64,000 bases of DNA from Lepturacanthus savala (GCA_030544235.1 CM060478.1:4334227-4398226); one strand, 5' to 3'. Positions 23,180 to 35,289 are shown, numbered from the stretch's first letter. The notes: generated from the sequence alone by a model not told the origin. A program made the numbers and translations.

Positions 23180-23745
23180 TTAAATCATCAAAAGTCTTAA
23201 TCATTTATTGTCTATCATCAGCATTAATATTCTTATTATAACATGACTGGATGGATTAGCTTCATTATAATAAACACCTCAAATATTAAAATAATCATTA
23301 TCGTCAGGATTGTTGAAAGCATCAGATTTCTGTCTTCATCATCATTGTGATGTTTAAATTCATCACATCAACGGTCATTGTTACAGACATTCATAGTTTT
23401 ATCATCATCATCATCATCATCATCACCTGAATTATTATTATCCTCATTTAATCATCATCATCATTAAAATCTTCTCCATTTTCATACTTCATCATTATTA
23501 TATTTAGAATCATCAACTGTCATTATTAAAGACCTTTTAACAACTCATGTCAACATCATCATCATCATCATCATCATCATTACATAATTCTCCATTTTAA
23601 AACTTTTCTTCATCATCAACACGACATTTAGAATCATCACATCAACTGTTACAGACTTCATAAGAACACATGTCAACATCATCATCATCATCGTTGTAAT
23701 TCCATAATTATTAATACATAATGAACATCATCATCATCACAGCTG
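23180..23745. repeat. CAT/ATC-rich region with short (TCA)n tracts
   Basis: Repeated TCATCA tracts at about 23400-23428, 23455-23465, 23556-23582, 23678-23693 and 23728-23740 lie in unusually TCAT-rich DNA. The segments around 23500-23580 and 23585-23700 also resemble each other (GAATCATCA...CAACTGT...CATGTCAACATCATC), so part of the block has been duplicated. Confidence 0.85.
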
Positions 23746-23837
23746 ATTCTGCTAATAAATGTTTATTCATGAGCATTGACACAGTTCCCCAACATTGGTG
23801 CCATCAGAAATAACTACCACGACACAAGAAGCCCTAA

Positions 23838-23838
<1 letters not shown>

Positions 23839-23901
<63 letters not shown>
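23839..23901. repeat. (CA)31 microsatellite
   Basis: Perfect tract. It creates the long His/Thr frames seen on the plus strand. Confidence 0.97.
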
Positions 23902-23902
<1 letters not shown>

Positions 23903-23914
23903 ATGTCACATCCA

Positions 23915-24130
23915 TTGCTCTTGATTGGCCCTCTCCTCCTTCCCCTCTGCTCCCCTTGTCAGATCCTGCGGTGGCACCAAGCCGTGCAAATGTCAGGGGT
24001 CAAGTTTACACTGACGCTAAAGCGCTGGTCACCCTGGGCCATGGTAAAGGTCGTCGCCATGGCGACGGGCCCGGTTGATATTGTCGTTGGGGAAAGCGCT
24101 CATGAGTCACCGCTCCAAATCCTCCATGTG
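23915..24130. promoter_or_regulatory. Candidate enhancer/promoter block with palindromic X-box
   Basis: High-complexity, CpG-containing sequence. At 24053-24066 it has the 14-bp perfect palindrome GTCGCCATGGCGAC, matching the RFX-family X-box (GTTGCCATGGCAAC-like). Nearby are TTGATTGGCCC (inverted CCAAT type) and GCTCATGAGTCAC (AP-1-like TGAGTCA). The 185-aa open frame across it begins in the CA tract and shows no domain, so I treat this as noncoding. Confidence 0.4.
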
Positions 24131-24269
24131 GCATTAACATCATTTTCCGATCCATCTTTCTCCCCCTCTTCCTTTTTTTTCCTCAGATGCCGTCCTGACA
24201 GATCTGCCCTGCACCGGGTGAGAAGGAAAGGTCACATCTTCAGGTTGGCACACAACTTTTCTACTTTTT

Positions 24270-25880
24270 CTACTGTGAAAATGGTGAAGGAAGAGGATAA
24301 AGTTGGGTTAATAGCATCATTTACTGGCAACTTGAGCGAATTCTGGAAATAGCATGTGCAGTGAAAGGGAATCCAGGTTTATTATGACCTTAATGATTTG
24401 ATTTTGAAATGGCTGAAGGTGGGTTTCACCCGGTTAATTCAACCTCTGGAGCCCACATGTATGCATCGATTAGTGATGTAGGTTTTATCTAATGAACAGT
24501 GGATAGACAGTTCTGCCTGCAGTGATGCGCTCACGTCGTATAAAATTTCCCGTAAATACAAGCTGTCATCTGGGAGAAACCATTCACGTCACTCTGCGAA
24601 GGGGTAATTACCACTCAGACATGGATATTTTTGTAGGCTACGATGTCTTAAACTCAGTGTTACGTTCATGAAATGTGTGACACATGAAGCAAACATGGCT
24701 AATGCTGACAGGAGAGGGGAATTAAAATGAAAATCGTCAGTTATTATCACTTTAATACCCTGAAACTTCACACAATAAAAAATCCGGCCATAGCTGCTGG
24801 AGTTCATTTTACGTTTTCTTAACGTTCTGTGACATAGATGTGACAATTATAACAATAATAACAACTTTATTTCGATATTTTGCAGTATTTTACAGAGTTG
24901 GAAGGTGCTTGGCAATAAAAATGTGCAAAACTAGGAGACATAATAATCATATTTTGGAGTAAAAGAGGATCTCTTCAACCAATAAAGCATAGTCTTTCCT
25001 CAGATGTTTTATCCAGTGTATGAAGTTTGCATGATATGCTGTTTGCAATCAGGACAATTACCCTTTAATGCAACTGTACATTACATCTAACATCATTCTC
25101 TGTTGATTCTAATTCATGTTCAGTCACTTTATGTGAAATGGATTGTTAGGTAAATGTAGACTATGTACAGTGTTGATGTTTGGCATTTAGGTTCTGACCT
25201 TTCACTCCCCACAAGGAAACACCAAGCTTGTTGTTGATAGATTTTATTTCATGGGTTTTATATTCTGTGATTGATTGAACGATTATCATTCTAGTACTTT
25301 AATGTCCACATTTATTCTATGTTCACCTCAGAGCACGGAGGACATAGAGTTGACTGCTTGTAGCTTGCAGGATTCATCATATATATAAACACAATAGGTT
25401 CTGAGAGGCAAATACTTCAATCTATAATTGCGATTTGAGGTCGTTTCCATGGAGATTGCCTGGCATTTTTACCACTATCATCGCTTGCCTTACACTTTTT
25501 GCCACTACCACTAGCATTAGCCATGATTCTGGGAAACTCTACAGAATCAAATCAGTCCCCATTGACCCTCATGTTAAAAAAATACCAAACTTCACATGTT
25601 CACTGCCTGGAGATTGAAAAAGATCTTCTGAGTCACCATAACTGTTTTTTTTCCCTCATCATGTACAGTATTTGCCAGTAGAAGCTAAACATTTTACCGA
25701 TTGTGTTCTTGTTGTAAAGTCTATATTTGTACATGTGTTCACACCCAGTCTGTGATTAATCATTCACCAGGCGAGGAGGAAACTGGAGGGTCTGCAATTT
25801 GCCAAATAGTGAGCTCAGCAATATCATTTGGATATAAAAGTATCTATATATAGTATTATATATGTATATATAGGCTACAT
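24270..25880. other. Unique noncoding DNA
   Basis: A/T-rich, with no recognised domain in the short open frames and no repeat structure beyond small TA-rich patches near 25845-25885. Confidence 0.5.
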
Positions 25881-25890
25881 ATAAATATTT

Positions 25891-26012
25891 GACAATATGC
25901 ATCTGTCAGGCCACGACAACTCACATATGGAAACCTTCCACCAACACTGGAGAGGGAGGAAAGGACTAGATAGAGCTGTACTATAAAAACAAATGTATTT
26001 CATTCTGCAGAG
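25891..26012 (+). repeat. Local duplicate segment, older copy
   Basis: Matches 27127-27266 over its full length: GACA(A/G)TATGCATC, CAGGCCACG, CATATGGAAACCTTCCACCA, GGGAGGAA, CTAGATAGA, AAA(T)G(T/C)ATTTCATTCTGCAGAG. Three CpGs of the other copy appear here as TpG or CpA, suggesting this copy decayed without constraint. Confidence 0.8.
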
Positions 26013-26181
26013 TGTAAAAATGTTATATATTATAGGCTGAATATATTATAACTCATTTACTTCCTGTTGTTTTCTGGCTCTTTATTCTTAGAGTTGACAG
26101 TGCATTCACCATTCACAATTTCAGCAAATCTGCATTTTAGAACACAGTCCCAATGCACAACAATAATATATATTATACATA

Positions 26182-26639
26182 TACCTCTGAAAAAATAAGA
26201 GAGCACTGCATTTTCTGAAATCAGCATCTCTACATGTATTCCAGCCAAGAGGAACCAGGAGTGGAATAAAGTCACCCCAAAAACTATGGTAAAGACTGTG
26301 GAGAGCATGACAAGACACATGAAAGCTGGGATTAAAAATAAGGGTTATTGCACCAAATATTGATTTCTGAACTCTTCTTAACTGTCTTAAAATTAATTTG
26401 ATCGTGTTTTTTTGCATTCTTTGAGGTTTGAAAACATTGCATCTTTGTTATTTTGACCATTTGTCATTTTCTGCAAATAAATGCTCTAAATTATGATATT
26501 TTTTATTTGGAATTTGAGGTAAATGTCAGTAGTTTTTATAGATTCAAACAAAAATGTTCCTTTTGCCCAAACACATACCTATAAGTAGTAAAATCAGAAA
26601 AACTTATAATTTTGGAGTGGTCTCTTATTTTTTCTAGAG

Positions 26640-26643
<4 letters not shown>
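26182..26643 (+). mobile_element. Tc1-like transposon, internally deleted (about 460 bp)
   Basis: The left end TACCTCTGAAAAAATAAGAG and right end CTCTTATTTTTTCTAGAGCT plus GTA form inverted repeats of the teleost Tc1 family with TACAGCTCTGGAAAAAAT-type ends. Inside are the C-terminal codons of a transposase (26253-26363), then 3' sequence with TTTCTGCAAATAAATGCTC. Most of the transposase gene is missing. The right-hand target TA is continuous with the (TA)n tract at 26643-26690. Confidence 0.85.
26253..26363 (+). pseudogene. Tc1-like transposase, C-terminal fragment
   Basis: An uninterrupted 36-codon stretch ending in TGA reads NQEWNKVTPKT, then VESMTRHMKAGIKNKGYCTK. This matches the conserved end of Tc1-family transposases (W-x-x-I, then VESMPRRMQAVIKAKG-like, then TKY and stop). 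The DNA-binding domain and the DDE catalytic residues are absent, so it cannot be active. The larger minus-strand frames here are shadows. Confidence 0.8.

Positions 26644-26690
<47 letters not shown>
26643..26690. repeat. (TA)24 microsatellite
   Basis: Perfect TA tract starting directly at the outer end of the Tc1-like element. Confidence 0.97.
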
Positions 26691-26693
<3 letters not shown>

Positions 26694-26789
26694 GCAGTAA
26701 AAAGACGATGCTCCCTGCAGCACTGTGACACATATTTACCTGATTTTCCTCTGGAGAAGAAGCACTTTACATGCAAACCATACAGCGTA

Positions 26790-26950
26790 TTTAAATGGCC
26801 TCTATATTCCCGTCCACTTTGTGTTCTGCAGCTTTTACTGATTCCCTCGGCCTTTGTTGTCCCCCCCCTCTCTCTCGCTGACAGAATGAATATCTACACT
26901 CTGCAGCACCGCGGGGGGTCTAATGTGCGCGCGCTGGAGGAAGGAAGGAA
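26790..26950. other. Unique GC-richer noncoding block
   Basis: Mixed sequence with a C run, CpGs and GCGCGCGC; possible regulatory DNA, with no specific motif I can name. Confidence 0.25.
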
Positions 26951-27126
26951 GTGTTTAGACAGCTAACGTATGTAGGAACACCAGAGCAACAACAACCCCC
27001 CCAAAAACCCCTCCTGCACACAAGATACACAAGGGTTAATATGGCCTCCAGCCGTGTGGCGTGGCTGACTGGCCCACCTTCCATCTTGCCCAGCCAGGCT
27101 CCATGCTGGGCGCGACACGCCCGCTT

Positions 27127-27266
27127 GACAGTATGCATCCGCCAGGCCACGCTGACTCGCATATGGAAACCTTCCACCACCACCAGGGAGGAAGGGGGGG
27201 ACGGGGCTAGATAGACAGAGAGAGCCGTACTGTACAAAAAACACAAATGCATTTCATTCTGCAGAG
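27127..27266 (+). repeat. Local duplicate segment, CpG-retaining copy
   Basis: Partner of 25891-26012, about 1.2 kb downstream in the same orientation. It keeps CpGs at CATCCGCC, CTCGCATATGG and GCCGTACTG where the other copy has TG or CA. It lies in the open frame on both strands at 26920-27252, which has no recognisable product. Confidence 0.8.
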
Positions 27267-27419
27267 GGCGGTTAGTGGTGTAGAAATTGGTTTAAACAGT
27301 ATGTAAGATAGCTTTAATTGGAAAATGCATGCTGTTAATGCACAGTGAGCCCTCAGGCATGTGATGGAGTGAATGGGGAACATATTTTTTGTACATTTAG
27401 TTCAGGGGATGCAGCAGAG

Positions 27420-27500
27420 CAGGGGTGTCAAACACGCGGCCCGCGGGGCTAGAACCGGCCCACCAGAGGATCCAGTCCGGCCGGCCCATGGAAAAAATGG
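27420..27500 (-). mobile_element. hAT-type terminal fragment
   Basis: Begins CAGGGGTGTCAAACACGCGG, then CCCGCGGGGCTAGAACCGGC and CCACCAGAGGATCCAGTCCG. The same layout appears in reverse at 2880-2982. Sequence beyond 27500 may belong to the element, but no second end was found. Confidence 0.75.
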
Positions 27501-28534
27501 ATTCTATTTCTTCATAGAAAGATGAAGCCTTTGGTGCTTGTTGTATTCACAGAAACTTCCAGTGCTCGAGGAAAATAATCTATATATAAATGTAATAATA
27601 TTTTTGAAATTGCACTTACTTTCATCACCTGTTTTGTAAATGGATGATTCTTTGACAGTATTCAGATCATTTATCTCTTTACATGAAAAAAAAAAGATGT
27701 TTGAGGTGTTTGACACGTCTAGTAGAATGTCTGAAAACAATGTGCTCATATGTTAACCCAAAGCTTTAAAGCTCTAAATATCAGACCTGGCTTTACCCCC
27801 CCAAAAAATGTATTGAACCCTGATTGATTACAAAAAAAATCGAATACACAAGTTCAAAAGTCAAGAAAGAAGAGTATAGAATGACAAAGGTCAGCACATG
27901 AACCAAAATCCTTTATTTATTGAGTTATTTTCATTATTAGATGTGTCTTTTCTCTTTTTTTGCTCAGTCAAGCAGTTAATCACTACCCAGTCTTTAGCTG
28001 TGTTTTTGTTTCTCATGAAACGTTGTGTCAGGTTGACAGTTGAGCCGGCGTTTTAGTGTCAAAGTTAGCGTCAGTCGGCGATAAATCAAAGTTGGCGGTG
28101 GACATATCAGGCAGCCAAATCTGATATGTAGTAGGAACTCTGAGGAGATGAAGGGTGAGTCTATTTATTAGGGTGCAGATGGTCCATACAATATCCTGCT
28201 AAAAAATTGGGTACTTATTCCCAATCATATAACGTGTGTGATAGCACTCCGGTGTGCCAGTTGCCTGCTGGGCAAATAATAAGAAAGTGAAGATAAACCC
28301 ATGAGATGTCTGTGTTGAATGACAAAAAGGAATAATGAAAATATGAATAAATTGATGATTAGGATTCTGTGTGGCTTTGACAACCTTGGCACAATCTATC
28401 TTTCTTTCAATTTGGGACGTGGGCATAATGTGATTGAAGGGTGGAGAGTTGAAATTCACATCAAGAGAGATGGATTTGCAAAGAGAAAAAAAAAAACAGC
28501 AAAAGCAGGTGTTTAGGTTGAAATGTGTGTGGAT

Positions 28535-28620
28535 TAATTGATTGATTGATTACTTTATTAATTCCACAACTGGGAAATTGGACTGCCACAGCATATGTAA
28601 TATAATTCTTTTCTATTGCT
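28535..28620 (-). mobile_element. LINE 3'-tail fragment
   Basis: TTGATTGATTGATTACTTTA, then TTAATTCCACAACTGGGAAA and TTGG is the reverse of the CCC...GGGA-AATAAAGTAATCAATC 3' end of fish non-LTR retrotransposons. No coding remnant is seen. Confidence 0.5.
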
Positions 28621-28825
28621 CTAATCTTTTTAAATCTTATTGATCGTATTATTTTTCTAATTATTTTCTGATTCTCATATTGGTGACATTAACCTTCCAG
28701 GTTGGAAAGGATGGAAATTACCCGTTGGCTATAATCTTTCATATTTACAAATATATGTTCAATAATACGCATTGTCCCTGTTTTAAATAAATAAACTCAT
28801 ATTGTAATATACACATATATACAGT

Positions 28826-28996
28826 CAGTCAGTCATCTTCTATACCTGCTTATTCCTCATTAGGGTCACATGGTCTGCTGGAGCCAATCCCAGTGCATTA
28901 CGCCGATAGGCAGGGATACACCCCCGATGGTCGCCAGCCAATCACGGGGCAGACACACCATTCACTCACACACTCACACCTACGGGCAATTTAGAG
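28826..28996 (+). repeat. Common teleost interspersed repeat, truncated
   Basis: CATCTTCTATACCTGCTTAT, CATGGTCTGCTGGAGCCAAT, GGCAGGGATACACCCCCGAT, GGTCGCCAGCCAATCACGGG and ACACCTACGGGCAATTTAGA follow the order of a very abundant fish repeat (CTATACCGCTTATCC, CTGGAGCC, GGGTACACCCTGGAC, GTCGCCAGTCCATC, CACACCTACGGGCAATTTAG). I cannot assign its class with certainty. The 3' half is missing. Confidence 0.75.
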
Positions 28997-29395
28997 ATCA
29001 AAATAAACAATATAGATAAAATAAAGACGCAAAATAAATTCTAAAATGATGATGAAATTATATTTCTCTTTATTCCAGGAATCTCTTTTGACTAAATGTT
29101 CAAAATAAAGTATAGGTGGTCATGTTCATGAAATTGTAATATCTTTAAAATAGTTATTAATATTGTTTTAGGTGATTTATCTACAGTGTTTGAGTGATTC
29201 AGCACAAATATCTTCAAATTTAGTTTGTCAATTCATATTAGCAATCAATTCAGTTTTAGACTGGCTTTTTATTTGCTTCTTATGAATCAGTCTAATCTCT
29301 CTGTCCAAAAACTGAGTCAGATAATCTTATTTTCTACACAGTTCCACCTTCAGATTTGACCCTTAACAATATATCAGCCAACCAAAAATACAACA

Positions 29396-29483
29396 ACACA
29401 CACACACACATTCTAGAGAGACAGATAGCTCGATGGGGATGTGAGTGACACCAGGTGTGTGTGTGTGTGTGTGTGTGTGTGTA
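29396..29483. repeat. Facing (CA)n and (GT)n tracts
   Basis: A CA tract at 29396-29410 and a GT tract at 29455-29483 are separated by 44 bp, another CA/GT pair with hairpin potential. Confidence 0.9.
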
Positions 29484-29529
29484 GCCATCTGCAGTTCATC
29501 ACTCCTTCTCCAAGTCTCAATCTTCCTCT

Positions 29530-29800
29530 CGTCTCTAGCATTTGGAGGCACTAAGGTCCCTGGTGCCAGCAAAGGTCAGAGCTGGTGATTTATTGGTCGT
29601 CTTCTGGGAGGCCTTCTGTGGTCCTGCCGTGGCCCTGGATCACAGCCAGCATCCCCAGCTCCACCAGGCTGCCACCACGACCAAACCTCCTATCGCTTAT
29701 TTCAGGCATATTTCATGTATATCGACGTCATGAATTACCTTTAACGGTATTGACAGATAAATGGCTATTTATGAGCCTGGTATAACATGTCGGTGAAGTG
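29530..29800. promoter_or_regulatory. Candidate conserved noncoding block
   Basis: High-complexity sequence with CGACGTCATGAATTACC (CRE-like ACGTCA plus a homeodomain core), TGACAGATAAATGGC (MEIS-like) and GGTCCCTGGTGCCAGCAAAG. Open frames here have no recognised domain. Function is inferred from motifs only. Confidence 0.25.
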
Positions 29801-29879
29801 AGTGGTGACGATACCCGGGGTTCAACTTTTATGTTGTCAAACTGTTTTTGAGAAGCAGATGAATAAATACTTTATGGTT

Positions 29880-30950
29880 TGCATCACAGATGATAGTTGA
29901 AGGTCAAAGATCGCTGCTGAGGTTTATTTCTCAGTTATATTAACGCTGTGTCTATTTAATAATTCGTCCATAGCATTTCTATTTAGTGTTGTTTTCCCTC
30001 TTTGATGCACTTTATAGTTCCTTCTATAATCCAGAATTGACCTTATATCATATTTGAAATCAAACCTTATTTTTTCTGTTTCAGAAATGCATGGATTATT
30101 TTTTGATATACTATTTATTTATTTTAATATTTATGTAAAATGTTCCTCATCAGTGTTGTGGCTCATTTGGTTAAGAAAATAAAAGTTTATTTAGTTTATT
30201 AAGTTACTTTATATAATCTTAAAGAATGAAAATCTTATAAAATCATAAAGAATGAACCACCAAAGTATGGTTTACATTTTCTATTCTCCTTTCATCTGCA
30301 AGTGCCCTCTTTAACACACTGAGTGTTAATTGTAAAAAAAAAAACAACACGTTTTTAATTATAAGACAATGAAGATATCTATGTATCATTGTGTTTTGCA
30401 GGTTCTATCTGCACAAATATCAATCAATTCAGTCTCATCTGTGACTAGTCCGGGTTCAGTTTGATATATGGCTGCTGCAAGCAAAGCAAGTTCAAAAAAG
30501 TCCTTGTTTCTAGGAACTTGGCCTTATTTTTATTCTAAAAAAGATTTTTTTTTTCAGAAAAAATACATTTTTTCCCTCTCTCATACAGTATGTCCATTCA
30601 GATCAGTATCTGTGCTCAGAGAAGCACATCGCATGACCACGGTGAATATGGTTCATACATAATAGTGAGATAACGGTGGCGCTCATTCCCCCATTCCTCA
30701 CACCTTTTACATCACAATGTCTGCCCTCAGATATTACTCCTACAATATCTGAAATTGCAATATGGTCGTATTGAATCAGAAATCCATGAACGCGTGTCTG
30801 CGATACCTGTAAAACCAGCGGCACAAATAGAATCAACTTCTTATACAGTCAGAGCTAAATTTCACACAAACAAAACACTGCAGCCACATTATTCTGCATG
30901 AATAATATCCAGAAGGTCGACCCTTCTCTGTTTAATTTTTACTCGCGGTT
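29880..30950. other. Unique noncoding DNA
   Basis: A/T-rich, with no recognised gene or element. Confidence 0.5.
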
Positions 30951-30969
30951 ATGTTTAAAGCATTTTTTT

Positions 30970-31110
30970 TTTTTATTTTAAGCTTCTTGAAGCTATAAAT
31001 GATGAAAGGAAATTGAAGCCTGTAGCTAATTACTCTTTAATATTTAATTTTGAATAAGGAAATTATTAGGATATGGCCTTGTGATGCCAAAACCTCATCA
31101 AGTATGGACA
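30970..31110. promoter_or_regulatory. Candidate conserved noncoding block
   Basis: TGTAGCTAATTACTCTTTAA, TATTTAATTTTGAATAAGGA and AATTATTAGG give a cluster of homeodomain-core words in a non-repetitive block. Confidence 0.25.
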
Positions 31111-31119
31111 GTGCCTTTC

Positions 31120-33950
31120 CAAGTCAAAAAAAAAAAAGAAAGCAGAATGTATGCAAGCAAATTAACTCCTGAAGTCTTTCCTACTTGGCTAATCAATGGT
31201 ATTGATCAGCTGTTAATGCCAGGGGGAAATCATCAGTTGTCCAGCCTGACATGACAAGGTCTCCTACAAAACATTCCAAAATGTAAATGTGGAATTTTAA
31301 CTTTTTAAATGATTTCAGGATCCCAAGTGTTGACGTGTGTATGCTGAGGATTCTAAAGTTTTCAAAAACTAAATATCAATAAATGCATGGATTTTTGGAG
31401 TATTTCACAAATGTTGAAATCTAACAAGATAGTGTTGATCTTTTTTTTTCAGTCTGACATGAGTGTGTGTTTCTATTTTTTTTTCTGCATCTATTTGTAA
31501 ATCACAGGGAACACTTTCTCCATTCATGAAGGAATCACAGAAGTAACAGGGATGTAAATATTTTCCCAGGTTCCTGCTTGCATTCAACACAAACCACCGT
31601 TCATCTGTAATTTTACAGAGGCAGGAAATTGCCCGAGCAGATTTCTCAGAAAAGTCTGTCACATATTACCCCTTCCAGAAAAATTGCTGGAAGATTTTTG
31701 AGAATGGTCAAAAGAATAGAGATAAATGATCCTACAAAAGAATCATTTGGACTTTTACGTCAAAGCTGGTCAAAGCTAAATGAGGATTTCGTTCCATGCA
31801 TTTAAATGCAGCAAAATGACAAATAGTAGAAAGTAAATGTGATAATTTTACATGTTGATCCAATATCTGATCGAGTGCTATTGCAATAGCCTGATTAGTC
31901 CATCAAATCAGATACTGTCCTTCCCCCAGTCTAAATCGAGTTATTGACGAGATCATGTCACCTCCAGTATGATCGGTGGTAGCTGCCCCGTTAACAGTTG
32001 ACCTTTTTTGACCACAAAAGTCAAAAGACTTAAACTAGCAAGTTAGCAACCCGGAGTATTACTATTGAATAATAGGAGATGAACTGTGTATGTGTTGGTT
32101 TGTGTTAGCATGTGTGTGTGGAGGACAGTGTGCACTATTTCTTTACCTGTATTTTATCTTTGTATAGTTTAGAAGGGATCTGTAGGTCCTTTGTGCAGTT
32201 ACCGTGGACATTGGTGCAGTGTCTTTGGTTGGGCCTCATGCAATAATTTCTAAATCCTTGACCGTTCAAACCACTTCATCATTACAGAGGTGAGTGTCGC
32301 TGGGCGCTAGTCATTGAGGCTACATGGTAATTTAGCTTCAATGCTATTATCCTCTTCCCCTTTCATTAGCTGTTCTTATTCATCTTTACTTTTGAATTTT
32401 CTTTTTCGAGAGTCACGTAATTCTACCTTGCAGCTTAGTGTCAGTGTACAAATTCATTACATTACAGCAGATACGAGTGGTGCTCACCTCCAAACTATTT
32501 AATGCTAGCGCACATTTTGTTTGATTATACTGTAAGTGCAATGACTTGGTGTATCCTTGACTAGGATAATGTAGCTGACAAGAACACACAACCTTCCTCT
32601 CCTTTCTGGCAGCTCAAAGAATCAAAGAAACCACCTTCAGGCTTGTATAGCATGAGAAAAACACAGAAGAAGAAAAACGCAAAGAAAATAAATAGAGTAG
32701 TTTACACAAATGTGTGTGTCTTGATATTCATGATCATGGTACCTGACAGGAGCTCAGTCTGAACTCTCTTTAGAAAGCCTTTGTGTCTTTAAAGCTAATG
32801 TTAGCGCTGAAGTTTCAATGACAGAAACTTTTGATGATTTTAAGACCACTGGCTTGGTCAAAAATTCAAGGCTAGCCAAAACCAGTGATGTACAAAACCA
32901 TGAAAAGAATACTTGAAGGGCAGAAACCTTTAGTTTGAAGTTGAAATAGAATCTATGAATCAGCTCCTGATGAAAGGGGAAGGTCAGAGATTTTATAGTC
33001 TATTTAAAATCTGTTTAAAGGTGTTGGGGAGTAGCCTAAAGTTAGTCTTGTACTGTATGTGGAAAGTAATAGTTTAAAGCCTTAATATCATGTCTCCACA
33101 GGGAGGAATGTGGAATCTGTATAGAAATCGCTGTCAATTGGGGCTAAAGTATGAAAATGAATATCATTTAGGGGTGTGGTGATTAGAAAGAAGTGTCTCT
33201 GCTTGATGCTAGCAGCTCCAGGCTACATTAGCTGTTAGTCAGGACTTTGTAAGATGTTTTTATTTCAGCAAAAGAAAGGAAAAAATAATAAACTACATTC
33301 CTGGCCATTCCAGTTCAGATTTCTGAGTTTACAAGGTGCACTTGAATGCACCAAATCTTCGGCTGATACTTTACAAAGTTACATGGACGCAAAATCAATC
33401 TGTAATGTTTAAGTGGAGAAAATGCGACTTGACTCTTAAGTGTCAATGCATTTTTATGAATAAAGTTATATATAATCCTACGAATGTCCTGCAACAAGGA
33501 TAATATGGTGGTATGACAACATGTTGTAGTTCAGTTCTGATAAGGTTTAGGTGCAAAAAAGAAACACTTGGTCAGCATCAGGCACCAACTCCCTAACTAA
33601 TCTAAATTAAAGAATTATTTTTGCCAGCTCTAAACGTGCATTTTATTGCTTTACGATTTCAACTTTTCATTTTTTAGGATGAGCAAAATTTATTATTTCT
33701 TTTCATCCTAGTCTGGCTAAACATCTTTTGGAAACACATTTAGGTCTGCTTTCTTTTCTGAGAGATTGTTTCCAGACTCCAGCTTCCTAAGACATGACAC
33801 GAGATTGATTTCAATCCTCTTATCTCACTCTTGGATAAGGAGGGTATCTTCCCAGATGTTGAACCATTTCTTGGTTCAACATCGGCTGACCACACTTTGT
33901 GCCTGTGTCTCTTATCTACAGCATTATAGAGGGGGAAAAAAAGAAGAAAT
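31120..33950. other. Unique noncoding DNA
   Basis: No open frame with a recognisable domain and no transposon ends. Short GC-richer patches occur near 31900-32000. Confidence 0.5.
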
Positions 33951-33999
33951 TCCGTGATTACAACTTATTTTTTTGCCCATACAGGGAATGCACATCACT

Positions 34000-34400
34000 T
34001 TACTGCCTTAGAATTCAAGAGGATTCCTGATTGCATGAGTTAGAAACGCTGCTTTGTAGTGGAAATACTCCTGAAACTCCATCTCTGCCAAAACACCTTC
34101 CCTTCCCCTGAATTAAAGAGGCTCTTATTTGACTGTAAAACATTTCTCGGATTAAAGGTGGCACACAGCCTTACTCTAAACATTAATCGAATAGAGGGCT
34201 TTCAAATCTGGCATTTTACCGCGGGAAAAGACATACTACTTTGCTGTCATGTGAATGAATGGGAGAGGCATTTAGTGACAATGAGGTGGCCTTTTCCCTC
34301 CGCCGTGTAATTCGAAAGCAGGGGGAAGATTGCAGCTTTATCAAACTCTCTGAATGGCTAAATTCAATAGTTGAACACTCCGAGAGTGCTCATCATCGCA
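34000..34400. promoter_or_regulatory. Candidate conserved noncoding block
   Basis: About 400 bp of dense, non-repetitive sequence, for example CATTAATCGAATAGAGGGC, GGCATTTTACCGCGGGAAAA and GTGTAATTCGAAAGCAGGGG. Two modest plus-strand frames cross it, but neither resembles a known protein. Confidence 0.3.
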
Positions 34401-35245
34401 GTGTGACAGGGAAAAGGAAGGAGGGGAGGAGGCAAGGAAAGGAGGAGACGAGGTGTGGGACAAATACCGAGAGGAAGGGAAGAAAAGGACATTTCTCAAA
34501 TTCATTTCTCCGCGCGTCCACGTGATTAAATTAAATCAGTGCTCACGAACGGGTACAAGGAAAAAGAGGAAGGGATTCTTTCCTGTACTTGTTTATGGCC
34601 TCTCTCTGCAGTCGACAGATGTCTGAATGGTTGTTAACATCCCCTCCTCTCCTTTGCCTGATGGGGTGAAAGAGATCTGCTGCTCCCCGGGACAGAGGAG
34701 ACCTCATTTTTATATGTGAACGGCTGTGAACACCGCTGAATGACACACTACAAAGGTTGGATGTGCCGCTGCCCTTTCTCTCTTAAATGGTACGTTGGCA
34801 TTTAGCTTCACACGTGTCAGCGGAACACACACCTCTCAAGTATTTGCACCCAAAATGTGTGGAAGTGTGTGTGCGTGCGCGTTTCGCATCAACACGGAGG
34901 ATTTTTTTTTCTTTTCTTTTTTTTTTTTTATCAGTTCCCAGAAACAGGAAATAAGGAAAAGAAAAGTGCACGTGTGAGGAGGAAAAAGAGAGAGAGGGTG
35001 ATAAGACAGAGGAGCAAGAGAGCAGATTCACATGCACATTACATTTCACAGAAAAGACAATTTACATTTTGAGTCCATATTATGTTAATTTTGAGTGGCC
35101 TCTCAAGATAATTCTATTACACAGATAGCTCTCCCGTGTCGTCCGGGGCAGAAACATCATTTCACCCAGGAACACACACCTGCTGATGAGCGACGCAACA
35201 CGACGGAAAACAAGGGCTAAAGGCAGATAGGTGTGTATCTGAGTT

Positions 35246-35249
<4 letters not shown>

Positions 35250-35286
<37 letters not shown>
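35250..35286. repeat. (GT)18 microsatellite
   Basis: Perfect GT tract. It gives rise to the Cys/Val start of a 116-aa frame that I do not regard as coding. Confidence 0.95.
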
Positions 35287-35289
<3 letters not shown>

